Source: Spartinivicinus ruber
Lineage (GTDB): Bacteria > Pseudomonadota > Gammaproteobacteria > Pseudomonadales > Zooshikellaceae
Length of the DNA stretch: 64,000 nt
NCBI RefSeq assembly: GCF_011009015.1
Contig: NZ_CP048878.1
Coordinates: 1,167,501-1,231,500 of the forward strand
Direction: 5' to 3'
This document shows, in pieces, positions 8,320-18,180 of the stretch. The translations under genes and the position numbers were made by a program. The notes under the pieces were generated by a model, which did no database searches, had not been told where the DNA came from, and saw only the letters and a list, made by a program, of their open reading frames with translations. The stretch's first letter is position 1, and each line of letters begins with the position of its first letter.

Positions 8320-10363
8320 TTAGTTAATCAACTCTGCTTTAAGGGAAACATTACTATATGTTGACGCAGGTGCTATCATAATATGATAAAACTGGTCAGA
8401 AGTAGGATTTTTAATTTCAATAACATCGGTACTATTATCTTTTGTTGAAGAAAAGTCATTTTCAGTAGCAGAGGGCCAACCATTAACTGCTTCTGATACA
8501 TAAGGTCGGCATTTCCCTCACCATCAGTTAAAGATAACTTGAGAGTTTTAGTCCCAGTAGGTACAAAAACATAATAGTATTTATTATTTTGTTGTGATGA
8601 AATATTTGTTTTTGCGATACAGTTTTCTAATGCTCGAGGATCATCTAGGTAACCATTGTAGATATCATTGATTTTTGTTTCGCTAGAGTTGTTGAGGTCA
8701 CTGCTAAGTGCTTGCATAAGAGCATAGGCATCAACAACCCCGCCTGTTGAAGATAAGTCTGAAAAGTTGACTTTTTCATCATCCGCTCCAGGCTTTACGA
8801 CTTGTAGACGAGGACAGGCTCTTACAGTATTTAGTAGGTATTGCTTGAGCGTTTGAACATCAAGTTCTGGGTATTGTGACAAAGCAAGAGCTGCAACACC
8901 TAAGACAACAGGTGCAGCCATACTGGTACCACCATGCTTTTTATATTCATTGTTGGGGGGCGTAGAGAGAATGTCGTCACCTGGAGCAAATAAATCTACA
9001 CTTTTTTTGCTATAGTTAGAAAAACCGGCAGCGAGCTTATCAGGTTTAATAGCAGATGCACCAACCTCTAGCCAGTTATTTAAACTAACACCTAGTGATA
9101 TGTATTTGCTAGGATAGCTAGGATTCAAGTCTATATTTTCGCTATCATTACCTGCTGCATGAACAAGCAACACACCTTTGCTTTCAGCGTATTGAAAGGC
9201 TTCGATAACAATTTTTTTATGCGGTGAATAACGCTTGCCAAAACTCATATTAATAATACGAGCACCATTATCTACTGCATAACGGATGGCGTTAGCAACA
9301 TCTTTGTCCCGCTCGTCCCCATTAGGAATTGCCCGTATTGCCATTATTTTAACGTTATTAGCAACACCACTTATACCGATATCATTATTTCTGTTCGCTG
9401 TAATTATACCCGTAACATGAGTACCGTGATCTTCATCAGGGCTAGCAGGAAGTACATTATTGTTGCCGTAACCTGTTTCCCTTAAGTTATTAGGGTCGTC
9501 TTTAACAATAGAGGCTCTTGAATCATGGTTTAAATCAAAATATCCTTTTAAGGACTTTACGTATTCATCAAGTGAGCTTAAGCTTCTACTATCTCTAATA
9601 AGTAATTTCTTTCTGCCATTACCTCACTATCAGAGTGAGAAAACTGCTCTATGCTAAATTTAGAGTAATCAGTGAGGCCATAGATAGATATAACTGATTT
9701 TGCATCATTAATATTTTCTTCAGTTTCCAGCCAATAGTTAAAGTCATACTCAGCGATTTCTTGATTGTATCTTTCTTCTACTTTTTGGAAATATCTAAGT
9801 TGCTCTTCAGATAGCGTTGTTCCTTATGCTTTATACCTGGCATACTCTCTAGTGACTGCTTTGGTATCAATTGTAACTTGGCTACCATCTGATCCACCAA
9901 TAAAGTTCCAGCCATGAATATCATCAATATAACCATTGTTATCATCATCAATCCCATTATCTGGGATTTCATCATTATTCACCCACATTTTACCTTGAAG
10001 GTCTTCATGATGAATATCTATACCTGAGTCAATTACTGCAACAATGATAGGTGGATTGCTATTGTTCAGGTGTAAGTTGTTGTATACCTTGTTTATATTT
10101 GAACCTTCTATGCTATCCTGTTCAGGGTTTAAGTTAAACCAATCATTGGTGTTTATTGAATCTTGTAAAAGCGTATTGCGTTTAACTCGTCGTTTTTGTT
10201 TGCTGGGATGTTTGGGTTTACTGATTATTACCCCTTTAGCATTTTTGAGTGGTTTAAATACTACAGTTTTGGGGTCATTTGTTGGTGCTGCAAAACTACT
10301 GGCTGAGACTACTGATAAAAATAATGCGGATAATGGAAATAGCTTTGTTTTATTAAATTGCAT
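8320..10363 (-). pseudogene. Secreted subtilisin-like (S8) serine protease, broken in three places
   Basis: Reassembled across lesions, this is a secreted subtilase of about 680 codons. A signal peptide (SVVSASSFA) leads the N-terminus, the catalytic Asp is in AVIDSGIDIHHEDL (residue 112), His in HGTHVTGI (about 9400), the oxyanion Asn in HAAGNDSEN, and Ser in GGTSMAAPV (about 8925). A C-terminal PPC-like domain ends in KAELIN at 8320. Three lesions break it. There is an in-frame TAA at 9824-9826 after REYARYKA, with the same frame continuing GTTLSEEQLRYFQKVEERY. There is a one-base frameshift near 9603-9615 (exit frame AERNYL, entry frame KLLIRDSRSL). A second frameshift lies near 8500, where restoring one T gives ADLYVSEAVNGWPS. 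All catalytic residues survive, so decay is recent or part of it is sequence error. Confidence 0.88.
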
Positions 10364-10689
10364 TTGTAGTCCTGAAGGCTATACGTTATAAAATGTGTGT
10401 AATTAATCTTATATAAGTTTTTGTATATACATTGTTTGGCTTCTATGTCTCCTATAGTCTTTACATAAGGAGAGTAGAGTGTCTGGATGTTACTGATAAG
10501 TAACGAGTGGTTTCAATACTTTTTATGGAAGAATCGTATAAATACTTATTTATTTACAGTAATTACTGTTTTGTAAATTGGCTTTTATTGGATTTAAATG
10601 AGAAGTATTTAACTACCTTGAATCTTGAATTATACTAGTACTTATTCAGGGTATAATATAAAATGATAATTGTCTGTATAAGGTAGTTG
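10364..10689. other. Intergenic region, nothing recognised
   Basis: About 325 very AT-rich bases between two minus-strand genes. It should hold the subtilase promoter at its left end and the 3' end of the nitrilase-like transcript at its right. I see no hairpin, repeat or ORF worth naming. Confidence 0.4.
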
Positions 10690-11631
10690 CTAAACCCCCT
10701 GAGCACCGGTAGGTGGTGGTAGCCACTCAGGTTTATGCTGTTGTAATATCTCTCTAGGTACATGTGCTAGTAAGAGTTCTTTAAGGCGTTGCTTCGGCAT
10801 GAACTTATTACGAAGCTCTTCAGGAAGGTATTCTCTTAATAATTTCATTGGGTCTTCTGGCTTCGGCTCGGGTGGTAGTTTTTCAATGTGCCGAGACCAT
10901 CCTTCACCATCACAAACGACAGTTGATCCACCAATTTTGGTATTTTTAAAAGGGTCACCGATTTTGCTTGAAAGCACCAAATTTAGATCAATCTCGGAAG
11001 CGGGAGAAGACTTATACTTATCATCAATACCATTATCACTGCATATTTCTATTCGTACATTTGTATCTTTAAAATTAATATCAAAGCCTGCTTGCACACC
11101 CTCTCCCCATTTTAGAGCAGGGAATGTTTTGCTTTCATAGTCAAGGTCAAGTTTGTCGTATCGGTCCAGTCCATTTGAACTTTGAAGTTGCTCGCCATTT
11201 AAAAACACAAATACTGAATTATGTACCACACCTTTGTTGTCATTATCGCTCCAGACAATGGTACCAGGTATGACAAGTCTATCTTGCTGACCTTCACTTA
11301 ATATTCTCAATTGTTCAACCAGTTCATCTTTCTGTTCAGTGCTGAAAGGAGTGAGCTCATCGCCATGTTGATTCCAGTAGTATTCTGGGGCAATAAAAAC
11401 ATCGTTTTTCGATTGTTCAAGTGCTTGAGCAATCAGGCTTAGACGTACATCAAACGTTCCTTTAGTGTCATCTAAATTAGCAACGCTTGGGCTCCAGGCA
11501 GTCACGCCTAAATGGCTGCCAGCAAGTGAGTCAAACTGTGAAATATTATTAATAGTGGTAGAGAAGCTTGTCTCGACTAGTGGAGCTTGCTCTATTGATT
11601 TAAAACTAGGGTGAGATATTGTATTTGGCAT
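10690..11631 (-). CDS. Carbon-nitrogen hydrolase (nitrilase-fold) protein with proline-rich tail
   Basis: 313 residues. The three nitrilase-superfamily catalytic positions are all visible with correct spacing: Glu83 in FIAPEYYW, Lys160 in RYDKLDLDY, and Cys197 in IEICSDNGID. Family members hydrolyse or transfer amide or nitrile groups through the Cys. Residues 245-313 are unusual: a Pro/Lys/Glu-rich segment (LPPEPKPEDP) followed by amphipathic repeats with LREYLPEEL and LLAHVPREIL and the ending PPPTGAQGV, not part of a normal nitrilase. No signal peptide is seen. The substrate is unknown, and whether it is cytoplasmic or exported by another route cannot be judged. Confidence 0.75.
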   Translation of the reverse strand: MPNTISHPSFKSIEQAPLVETSFSTTINNISQFDSLAGSHLGVTAWSPSVANLDDTKGTFDVRLSLIAQALEQSKNDVFIAPEYYWNQHGDELTPFSTEQKDELVEQLRILSEGQQDRLVIPGTIVWSDNDNKGVVHNSVFVFLNGEQLQSSNGLDRYDKLDLDYESKTFPALKWGEGVQAGFDINFKDTNVRIEICSDNGIDDKYKSSPASEIDLNLVLSSKIGDPFKNTKIGGSTVVCDGEGWSRHIEKLPPEPKPEDPMKLLREYLPEELRNKFMPKQRLKELLLAHVPREILQQHKPEWLPPPTGAQGV

Positions 11632-11823
11632 AATATTTTTACTTAGTTGTAGCTAATTAATTTTATTTGAATAAATGGTTTTTATTAATTGGTGATATAC
11701 ACAATATATGGAGTTATTATTTTTTGTTCATAATTGGGTTTGATATTTTATAACAGGTTTTAATTGAGCGAGCTATCAATAATTGTTTTGGTTTAACAGT
11801 CTGATAGGGAGGGCTATGTTTCA

Positions 11824-12779
11824 GAAGGTGTTTTAAAATAAAAGCTTAAGCGATTCTCCTGACTAAAATATGTAACATGGCAATCTGTATCATTGCTTCA
11901 CTATTTTTTGTTAGAACCTCATAGTCTTTAGCATGTCGTCTATAGTTAATTAGCCAAGAAAAAGTACGCTCAACCACCCAGCGCTGTTTAATAACATTGA
12001 ATCCTTTACCTGCCCTTTCAACCACCTCTAGAATAATTTTTCGAGTAGCTTGATGAAAGTCTTTAACCCAATCAATAATAGGCGTGCCAGAATAACCGCT
12101 ATCCAGCCAAATTTTGAGTAAACTCGTCATGCCTTTTGCAACATAGCCCTTAAGTAGCTGTTTTAATCCCTCTCGCTCACCAACGGCAGCTGAAGTCACT
12201 ACAACACAGATAATAATACCAAGCGTATCAACTAAAATATGACGTTTGCGACCTTTTACTTTTTTACCACCATCAAAACCAACATGAATACCTTGCGTAT
12301 GAGTTTTAATACTTTGACTATCAATACAACCTGCACTGGGATCGGCTTTTCTTCCTACTTTTTCACGATAGCATTTCCTGAAGGTATCCATAATGGTTTC
12401 CCAAACCCCCTGCTGGCTCCAGGAATTAAAATAACCGTATACTGTCTGCCAACAGCCAAAGTCTTTAGGCACCATTCGCCACTGACAGCCAGTTGTTAGG
12501 ACATAAAGCAATAGGCGTCTATTAACGGGTGGTCTGCCTCTATTGCCAGGTTGCCATTTGGATGCAGGTAATACAGGGCTCAGTATTTCCCATTGTGTAT
12601 CAGTTAAATCTGTTGGATAATCCATTTAGGCTCTTTTTATTGTTTATCTTTGATTTTTGCGAAACCAATAATAAACAGTAAGGGAGCCTATTCCTATATG
12701 CCCGCCGTACGAGTAACCCCTTGGTAGTTATCTCTTACAATACAACTTTGTATGCATTCACTCTTTTTAAAACACCTTC
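11824..12779 (-). mobile_element. IS5-family insertion sequence, complete
   Basis: A 956-bp element bounded by perfect 15-bp inverted repeats GAAGGTGTTTTAAAA (11824-11838 and, inverted, 12765-12779). It is flanked on both sides by TCA (11821-11823 and 12780-12782), a TNA target duplication that suits the IS427-like group of IS5. One transposase ORF fills it. About 140 bp between the transposase start and the right repeat hold the promoter. No recognisable gene is interrupted; it sits between the nitrilase-like gene and the coiled-coil gene. Confidence 0.9.
11846..12625 (-). CDS. IS5-family transposase
   Basis: 259 residues, full length for the single-ORF IS5 type. The N-terminal DUF4096-like part (LTDTQWEILSPVLP, GRPPVNRRLLLYVLTTGCQWRMVPKDF) precedes a DDE domain with Asp in CIDSQSIKTHTQG, Asp in KIWLDSGYSG, and Glu in VVERTFSWLINYRR. 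No frameshift or stop is seen, so the element is probably active. Confidence 0.95.
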   Translation of the reverse strand: MDYPTDLTDTQWEILSPVLPASKWQPGNRGRPPVNRRLLLYVLTTGCQWRMVPKDFGCWQTVYGYFNSWSQQGVWETIMDTFRKCYREKVGRKADPSAGCIDSQSIKTHTQGIHVGFDGGKKVKGRKRHILVDTLGIIICVVVTSAAVGEREGLKQLLKGYVAKGMTSLLKIWLDSGYSGTPIIDWVKDFHQATRKIILEVVERAGKGFNVIKQRWVVERTFSWLINYRRHAKDYEVLTKNSEAMIQIAMLHILVRRIA

Positions 12780-12974
12780 TCAGGGTTAGTACTTGGCTAA
12801 ATATTGAAGTCATTAAGTAAGGTCAGTAACCTTTACTTGTTTTACCTGGCAGTCATCCAAACGACATGTGTGCGTCACTAACTCCATGATATTTGATGCT
12901 TTATTGACCGATCTTAGGCCTGAAGCTAGTCTTTTTCTATATAAATAGGTGCAGAGTATTTGACGGGGCAGAGA

Positions 12975-13958
12975 ATGAAAAGATGGCTAGGAGTGTTAGT
13001 GTTGTTGGTGACATTCCACACCCATGGTGCGTTGCTGACTGCCGAAGAGGAAAAGAGCAAAACCACTATCTATGAAAAGTACGACACTGAATCCATTTTG
13101 ATAGAAATCAATGAGGTGCAAAACAGGCGTCGTAATCTGGAGCTGGAGAGGAGAGAGAAAGCCAAGCGACTGGTTGAGTATAAGGAACGATATAAACAAA
13201 AAATTCAGGAGCTTGAAACAACTCTGTTGAAGAGTAAGCGAGCTGAAATTACCAATGAGCTACTTTCATCGGTTGAAAGTACGCCTAAAGTGTTGTTTCA
13301 AGACCTTGAAGATTTGGCTACAAATATTAGCCGGTTTGAGATCAGTGAGGCCTCAACAAATCAGCAACTAACCCAGTTTACAACCAAGTTGGATGCTTTA
13401 AAGCGTAACTTTAAACGTACTCGTAATCAAAAAGATATCCAATTATTGGCCTTACGTGAAGTGATTCTGGATCGATATACGAAAGAAGTGTCAACAGCTA
13501 AAACCTTGGACTATAAGGGGACTTTTAGCTGTGGTACTCGGGTCAGTATCCATGATTGTATGGGATTGGTGCCACTTAAAAAACTGATTTTGGCTAAAGC
13601 ACAGCAGAGCTTACCTGTCGCTAAAGTCGATATACTAGAGCATAGTTTTTCAAGTTTTTCATTGGATTTGAGTGGAAATGCTAAGTTTGCTGTAAATGTG
13701 CGTTTCACTGGCACGTTTAGTAATGATATTAATGAGCAGATTAATCGAGCATTAGGTATTAATGCATTTGAGGTAGTGATATTAAGCAATCGTGATGATG
13801 CTGAGCATTTTGTTAATGGTGATTACGTTGGTAAAGGCAAGCGAGTATTGACCAAAGTGAATGCAGGGCAGAATGCATTTTATTCCCTGGCAGCAAACAA
13901 GAAAGAGTCGGTGGTTGAAATGATTAGTGATAATCAGAAGCTAACATTCAACTTTTGA
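12975..13958 (+). CDS. Periplasmic coiled-coil protein with C-terminal PEGA-like module
   Basis: About 327 residues from the ATG at 12975, preceded by GGGG. The alternative TTG at 12960 would spoil a clean signal peptide (KRWLGVLVLLVTFHTHGA). Residues about 30-160 are rich in Glu, Lys and Arg with heptad-like spacing and should form coiled coil. A Cys pair (FSCGTRVSIHDCMG) sits near the middle. The end (VNGDYVGKGKRVLTKVNAGQ) resembles PEGA modules, which occur in surface-associated proteins. No specific function is recognised. Confidence 0.65.
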   Translation: MKRWLGVLVLLVTFHTHGALLTAEEEKSKTTIYEKYDTESILIEINEVQNRRRNLELERREKAKRLVEYKERYKQKIQELETTLLKSKRAEITNELLSSVESTPKVLFQDLEDLATNISRFEISEASTNQQLTQFTTKLDALKRNFKRTRNQKDIQLLALREVILDRYTKEVSTAKTLDYKGTFSCGTRVSIHDCMGLVPLKKLILAKAQQSLPVAKVDILEHSFSSFSLDLSGNAKFAVNVRFTGTFSNDINEQINRALGINAFEVVILSNRDDAEHFVNGDYVGKGKRVLTKVNAGQNAFYSLAANKKESVVEMISDNQKLTFNF

Positions 13959-14194
13959 TTCTTTATTTCCTCTAATCCAAATATTGTATCTAGTGTTAAA
14001 AAATATTTTCCAATTGGTTTATACCTGAAAAATAAGTGTTCTGGCGCTATGTTTAGGCAAAATAGCCTACTTCTGTAAAATACAGTAAGATGGTCTTGTA
14101 ACGAAGTGGCATTAAGTGATAATACCCAATGTGATGGGTATATACTTGATTGCATGAGCAGTCTAATAGTAACTGACATCAGGAAAAGTATAAA

Positions 14195-14710
14195 ATGCTG
14201 AAAGTATTGTGCTCTGGTATTTTTCTTTTATTTTTTATTTGCACGCAGGCCTATTCAATTGATTTTGATTATAAAAAGGTTAGTGATTTTAAAAAACTCA
14301 GTGATTTTAGCTCTGTTGAAAAATTTGAAAGTGAATTAGCAAAGTATGTTGAGGACTGCTTAGCTAATACTGGTGGTGGTACTGGTGGGTTACGTTGTTA
14401 TATTGGTTCTAATGTATGGGATAGGGAACTTAATATTTATTACCAGAAACTCAATTCAAAACTTAGTCAACAAGAAAAAACATTGCTCAAAAAATCCCAA
14501 TTAACCTGGCTAAAAAACCGAGATGATACCATTGAGTTTGTGACTGAGTTTTTAGTAAACAGATACCCAAGACAAGGCACTATGTTTCGGTTGATGCAAG
14601 CTGGTGATCTGGATGCTGTAATGACTCCATTTATTAAGCAGCGAGCCTTGTTTCTGAAAAGATGGTTTGAGTTTGAAAGCCAAGCGGAACCAGAGCCTGT
14701 CAAGGGTTGA
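14195..14710 (+). CDS. LprI/DUF1311-family secreted protein
   Basis: 171 residues with a signal peptide (VLCSGIFLLFFICTQAYS). The rest fits the LprI N-terminal family of lysozyme-inhibitor-like proteins: paired cysteines (DCLANTGG...GLRCYIG), WDRELNIYYQKLNSKLS, and KKSQLTWLKNRDDTIEF. Some members bind or inhibit lysozyme; here that is family knowledge only. Spacing from the upstream gene is 236 bp, so it probably has its own promoter. Confidence 0.8.
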   Translation: MLKVLCSGIFLLFFICTQAYSIDFDYKKVSDFKKLSDFSSVEKFESELAKYVEDCLANTGGGTGGLRCYIGSNVWDRELNIYYQKLNSKLSQQEKTLLKKSQLTWLKNRDDTIEFVTEFLVNRYPRQGTMFRLMQAGDLDAVMTPFIKQRALFLKRWFEFESQAEPEPVKG

Positions 14711-14766
14711 CAGGCTTGAGATAAATAACTTGAAGACTCTTTGAAAATTCACATTTAGAAGTGCAT

Positions 14767-15699
14767 TTAAAACTCTTTATTAAAGGAAAATGACTGCAAT
14801 TCCTTAGCAAGTGAGCGTTGAAAAATAACAGGACCAACCCAACTATAAATGCAGAAGGCCAGCCAGACGAAAGTGCTAATAATTGCTGCATTGCCCATTT
14901 CTAAATCGCTAAATAACTGATTGCCTAACCGATAGAGAAAATATAAGCTGATCAGAATCAGAATTTGCTTTGCTTCACCAATTTTGGCCATAAAACTATT
15001 GAAACGCCACCATAGTCCCAGCCAGGGACTTTGCTTGGCTTTAATGGCGCTCATTAAAAATAATGGTTTTACTGCCATTGCATTATGGCTTAGTGCCCAT
15101 AATGCGTGGTCTTTTGCTTCTTGCATATTCCCTAGATGTAAATGAATAGACCCCATTAGGGTAATGGCATCCTGATCATCAGGGTCTAAATGCATGGCAT
15201 CTGTGGCATAAGCTTGTGCCTGTTGATAGTCACCTTTTTCCAGATGATATTCACCAAGGGCTACATGACAGCCGACCAATTCGGGTTGGATGGCAATAGC
15301 TTGCTCTAATATAGGTAACACCTGTTTGGTTTTCCCGGTTAGCTCCAGCAGGTTTGCTTTTGCCAATAAATAAGTAGCATTGGTAGGCTCTAGTTGTGTG
15401 GCCTGATTTAAATTATCTTCAGCCGTAACAAACTGGCGCGCAGCAGTTAAGATAACCCCTTGGGCATAATGGCAAAACCCTAAGTCTGGGGCTAGTCGTA
15501 AGGCAATAGCCGCCTCATGTTTTGCTGCTTCCAGACGCTTGTTATCAAATAAACAAATGGCCAGTAGCGCATGGGCTTCAGCGATATCTGGCTCATAAGA
15601 CAGGAGCTGTTTCAGACTATCAATGGCGCCATGGGTGTCACCATGATGAAGTTGTTGGTCGGCGAGTGTAAGCAGCCGTTCAAATCGATTGTCGTTCAT
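14767..15699 (-). CDS. TPR protein with two C-terminal membrane segments
   Basis: 310 residues. Residues about 1-205 are six or so tetratricopeptide repeats (for example AIDSLKQLLSYEPDIAEAHA and QAQAYATDAMHLDPDDQDA). Residues about 240-300 hold two hydrophobic helices (ILILISLYFLYRLG and AAIISTFVWLAFCIYSWVGP), so the TPR part would be anchored to the inner membrane. The ATG lies two bases after the stop of the upstream gene, whose last codons contain its ribosome site (AAGGTAAG): translational coupling. It is the third gene of an apparent AAA+/membrane/TPR operon. Confidence 0.82.
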   Translation of the reverse strand: MNDNRFERLLTLADQQLHHGDTHGAIDSLKQLLSYEPDIAEAHALLAICLFDNKRLEAAKHEAAIALRLAPDLGFCHYAQGVILTAARQFVTAEDNLNQATQLEPTNATYLLAKANLLELTGKTKQVLPILEQAIAIQPELVGCHVALGEYHLEKGDYQQAQAYATDAMHLDPDDQDAITLMGSIHLHLGNMQEAKDHALWALSHNAMAVKPLFLMSAIKAKQSPWLGLWWRFNSFMAKIGEAKQILILISLYFLYRLGNQLFSDLEMGNAAIISTFVWLAFCIYSWVGPVIFQRSLAKELQSFSFNKEF

Positions 15700-15701
15700 A
15701 C

Positions 15702-16169
15702 TTACCTTAACACCAAAAAAATAAAACTGGGTAATAGCTGATGAAGAGAGATCTGTTGAAATACAATAACCATGGCGATAAATGGAATGGCACCATTACT
15801 GATGGTTTCTTGATAATACTCAAACAGCTCGAAACTGCGGTTTTGTAATACAAATACTTTATAGGAAATGGCAAGTTTCCAAATTGTCAGCACAATAAGC
15901 AAGTAAGGAATAGTGGGCTTATCAATAAGGCCTTGGCTAAGCGCGGCAATAATGGCAAATACACCAAAGGTGGAGCCTAATAAGCCTACTATAATCCAGC
16001 CGATTTCTTTTTTTAAGTAAGGGCTGCCTTGAAAGAAACCATTGGCAATAAACCACAACCAGGAAATGCCAGTATTGACAAACATTAAAGTAAATAATGG
16101 CCACATTGGCCTTACAGCAAGTTTGGCCTGGGCTGTAGGGGTAGGCTCGTCAGGTATTGTATAAGTCAT
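15702..16169 (-). CDS. Integral membrane protein, unknown function
   Basis: 155 residues with about four hydrophobic segments (WPLFTLMFVNTGISWLWFIA, IGWIIVGLLGSTFGVFAIIAAL, IPYLLIVLTIWKLAISY, and a C-terminal one ending LPSFIFLVLR) after a short Pro-rich cytoplasmic start. No family is recognised. It is 38 bp downstream of the AAA+ ATPase and 2 bp upstream of the TPR gene, so the three are very likely co-transcribed and functionally linked. Confidence 0.7.
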   Translation of the reverse strand: MTYTIPDEPTPTAQAKLAVRPMWPLFTLMFVNTGISWLWFIANGFFQGSPYLKKEIGWIIVGLLGSTFGVFAIIAALSQGLIDKPTIPYLLIVLTIWKLAISYKVFVLQNRSFELFEYYQETISNGAIPFIAMVIVFQQISLHQLLPSFIFLVLR

Positions 16170-16207
16170 AGGTAGTTTAATTGTCGATTAATATTCAGGC
16201 TAGACAT

Positions 16208-17605
16208 TTAATATTTGCCGTGTTTTTTCATAAAACTCAGTACATCGTTATATAGGCCCGATTCGTTGGCATATTTTGCATAGTTGCGAGCTGAAGTGAG
16301 CCAGTCAATGGTAGTGGCTTTCACTTCACCCATTGCCTGTTGTAGATGTTGTTGGTTTAGGAGAACATCCTCTTGGCTGGTAATTGAGTCTTCAATTGCA
16401 TCGTCGATTGCTGTTTCCACTAGGTTTTGTAGGTCGGCACCAGAAAAGCCGCTGGTAGATTTTGCCAAAGAGGATAAATTTAGATTGCTTTCTGTTGGGC
16501 GATCTTTGAGTAAAATATTAAGAATATTTTCCCGGGCTGTTTGATCGGGAGGTGGAATAAAAATCAACCGATCAAAGCGACCAGGCCTTAAAAAAGCAGA
16601 GTCAATTGCCCAAGGCACATTGGTTGAGGCTAGCACCAAAACCCCATGATTATTTTGGGCAAATCCATCTAGCTCGGATAAAAATTGGCTAACTAATTTG
16701 GACGAAGTGCTTTCCCTTGAATATTGACGTTTACCACCAATGGCTTCTACTTCATCAAAAAAAACTACGGCAGGTGACTGATTACGAGCCTGTTCAAAAA
16801 TAGAGTGCAACCTTTTTTCTGACTCACCAATATACATATCAAGAATGTCGGCAAGTTCAACATTAAAAAAGTTAGCGTGGCACTCACCAGCAGTTGCGCG
16901 AGCTAACAGGGTTTTACCACATCCTGGTGGGCCATATAGCAAAATCCCTCCACCCACGCGCTTGCGAAAACGCTGAAAGAGTGAGGGCTTTTGATAGGGG
17001 AGTATGATTTTTTTATTAATTTGTTTTTTAACCTCGGCCAAACCACCAACATCAGCAAAAGTCACTGGTTTTTCAGCAGGGGCCAGAATTCGCTTTAGCT
17101 CTGTCACATTGGTATCGTCATTAGCAATGACTTTGAGCTTAGGGCGGCCTTCTTGGTGTTCATCGTCATTCATACCCAGTCTGGTTTCTAATGTTTTATC
17201 CTGTAAAGCAGAACTGGCTTCAATGGCCTGTTGATAGTGGATTTTAGCCCGCTCTGGATTACCACAGGCAAGCTCAGTTTTACAGAGTAAAAGCTGGGTT
17301 GATGGGGTATCACTGATGCAAAACTGTTTAGTTTTTTCTGGCAGCCCAGCTTCTAGGTAGGCTTTGGCAATAGTCAATTGGTCCTCAACATTAGTAACTA
17401 CCTCTGGCGTGAGGTGGCTAAGGTGATGGATTGCCTGATCAATACCATGTAGTTGTTTGCTTTCGCGGAAAACCGTTAATCTGAGGGGTAAGTTATCGGG
17501 TGATACAACTAAAGCATCAATTAACGATTGGAGCGTCTTGTCATCCACAACAGTTGTCATCCATAGGTGTGTATTGATTGAGAGCATTTTAACTGAAATC
17601 AACAA
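16208..17605 (-). CDS. AAA+ ATPase (VCP/26S-protease-subunit-like) with TPR-like N-terminus
   Basis: Up to 465 residues. The N-terminal ~150 residues are helical and TPR-like (LTIAKAYLEAGLPEKTKQF, LACGNPERAKIHYQQAIEAS). A classical AAA module follows: FADVGGLAEVKKQI, Walker A YGPPGCGKTLLARA (about residue 225), Walker B VVFFDEVEAIGG, and second region of homology with arginine finger FLRPGRFDRLIF. There is a C-terminal lid, but no protease or ClpP-docking signature. The start is uncertain: TTG at 17605, ATG at 17587 and ATG at 17560 are all possible. It heads the trio with the membrane and TPR genes, suggesting a membrane-associated remodelling machine. Confidence 0.88.
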   Translation of the reverse strand: MLISVKMLSINTHLWMTTVVDDKTLQSLIDALVVSPDNLPLRLTVFRESKQLHGIDQAIHHLSHLTPEVVTNVEDQLTIAKAYLEAGLPEKTKQFCISDTPSTQLLLCKTELACGNPERAKIHYQQAIEASSALQDKTLETRLGMNDDEHQEGRPKLKVIANDDTNVTELKRILAPAEKPVTFADVGGLAEVKKQINKKIILPYQKPSLFQRFRKRVGGGILLYGPPGCGKTLLARATAGECHANFFNVELADILDMYIGESEKRLHSIFEQARNQSPAVVFFDEVEAIGGKRQYSRESTSSKLVSQFLSELDGFAQNNHGVLVLASTNVPWAIDSAFLRPGRFDRLIFIPPPDQTARENILNILLKDRPTESNLNLSSLAKSTSGFSGADLQNLVETAIDDAIEDSITSQEDVLLNQQHLQQAMGEVKATTIDWLTSARNYAKYANESGLYNDVLSFMKKHGKY

Positions 17606-17740
17606 TAGAACGAAAGTTAACTTACAGTTTTAGTACGGGAAGGCAAAACTATCTACTTGGTAGCTACTAGCTGTTAGTGGTTTACAGGAGAGAGTATATA
17701 CTTGACTATACAGTTTATAAAATAAAGGCTTACATTGATT

Positions 17741-18163
17741 ATGGAAATGCAAGGTCAGTCGCTTATTGATAGCTTTGTTGTCGAGCACAGGGCTATTCAG
17801 CGTTTGTTGGATGAAGCTATGTATGAAGGGGTTGGTTCAGCACAGTGTAAAGCAAAGTTATATAAAGCTAAACAGTTAATTTTATCTCATTTACAAAAAG
17901 AAGATGATCTATTATATCCTGTTTTAATGGAGCATCACTTCAGCGAGCTAGCAGAAAACTACGCTCAGGATATGTTAAGTATTTCCAAAGATGTGTTGAA
18001 TTTTTTTGAAAAATTTGAAAATGGTGAATACGAAAATCAAATTATGGAATTTGCCAAAGCCTTAGGTAATATTATTGGCGTTTTGGGGCACCGAATTCAA
18101 ACAGAAGAAGTGATGCTTTACAAAAGATATATTGAGTGTATTGAAAAAGCACCACCGAAATAA
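17741..18163 (+). CDS. Hemerythrin/HHE-domain protein
   Basis: About 140 residues, all-helical, with the di-iron ligand pattern of the HHE family: VEHRAIQRLL near the start, then SHLQKEDDLLYPVLMEHH, then GHRIQTEEVMLYKRY. Such single-domain proteins bind oxygen or nitric oxide or protect iron-sulphur proteins; the exact role is not predictable. I prefer the ATG at 17741 to the TTG at 17735. It diverges from the AAA+ gene and is followed by an elaborate inverted-repeat structure. Confidence 0.82.
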   Translation: MEMQGQSLIDSFVVEHRAIQRLLDEAMYEGVGSAQCKAKLYKAKQLILSHLQKEDDLLYPVLMEHHFSELAENYAQDMLSISKDVLNFFEKFENGEYENQIMEFAKALGNIIGVLGHRIQTEEVMLYKRYIECIEKAPPK

Positions 18164-18180
18164 TTTGCGAATAACAATTA

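Noticed and set aside
12996-13199. Minus-strand 67-codon ORF inside the coiled-coil protein gene
   Set aside because: Shadow of the plus-strand gene; no ribosome site and random composition.
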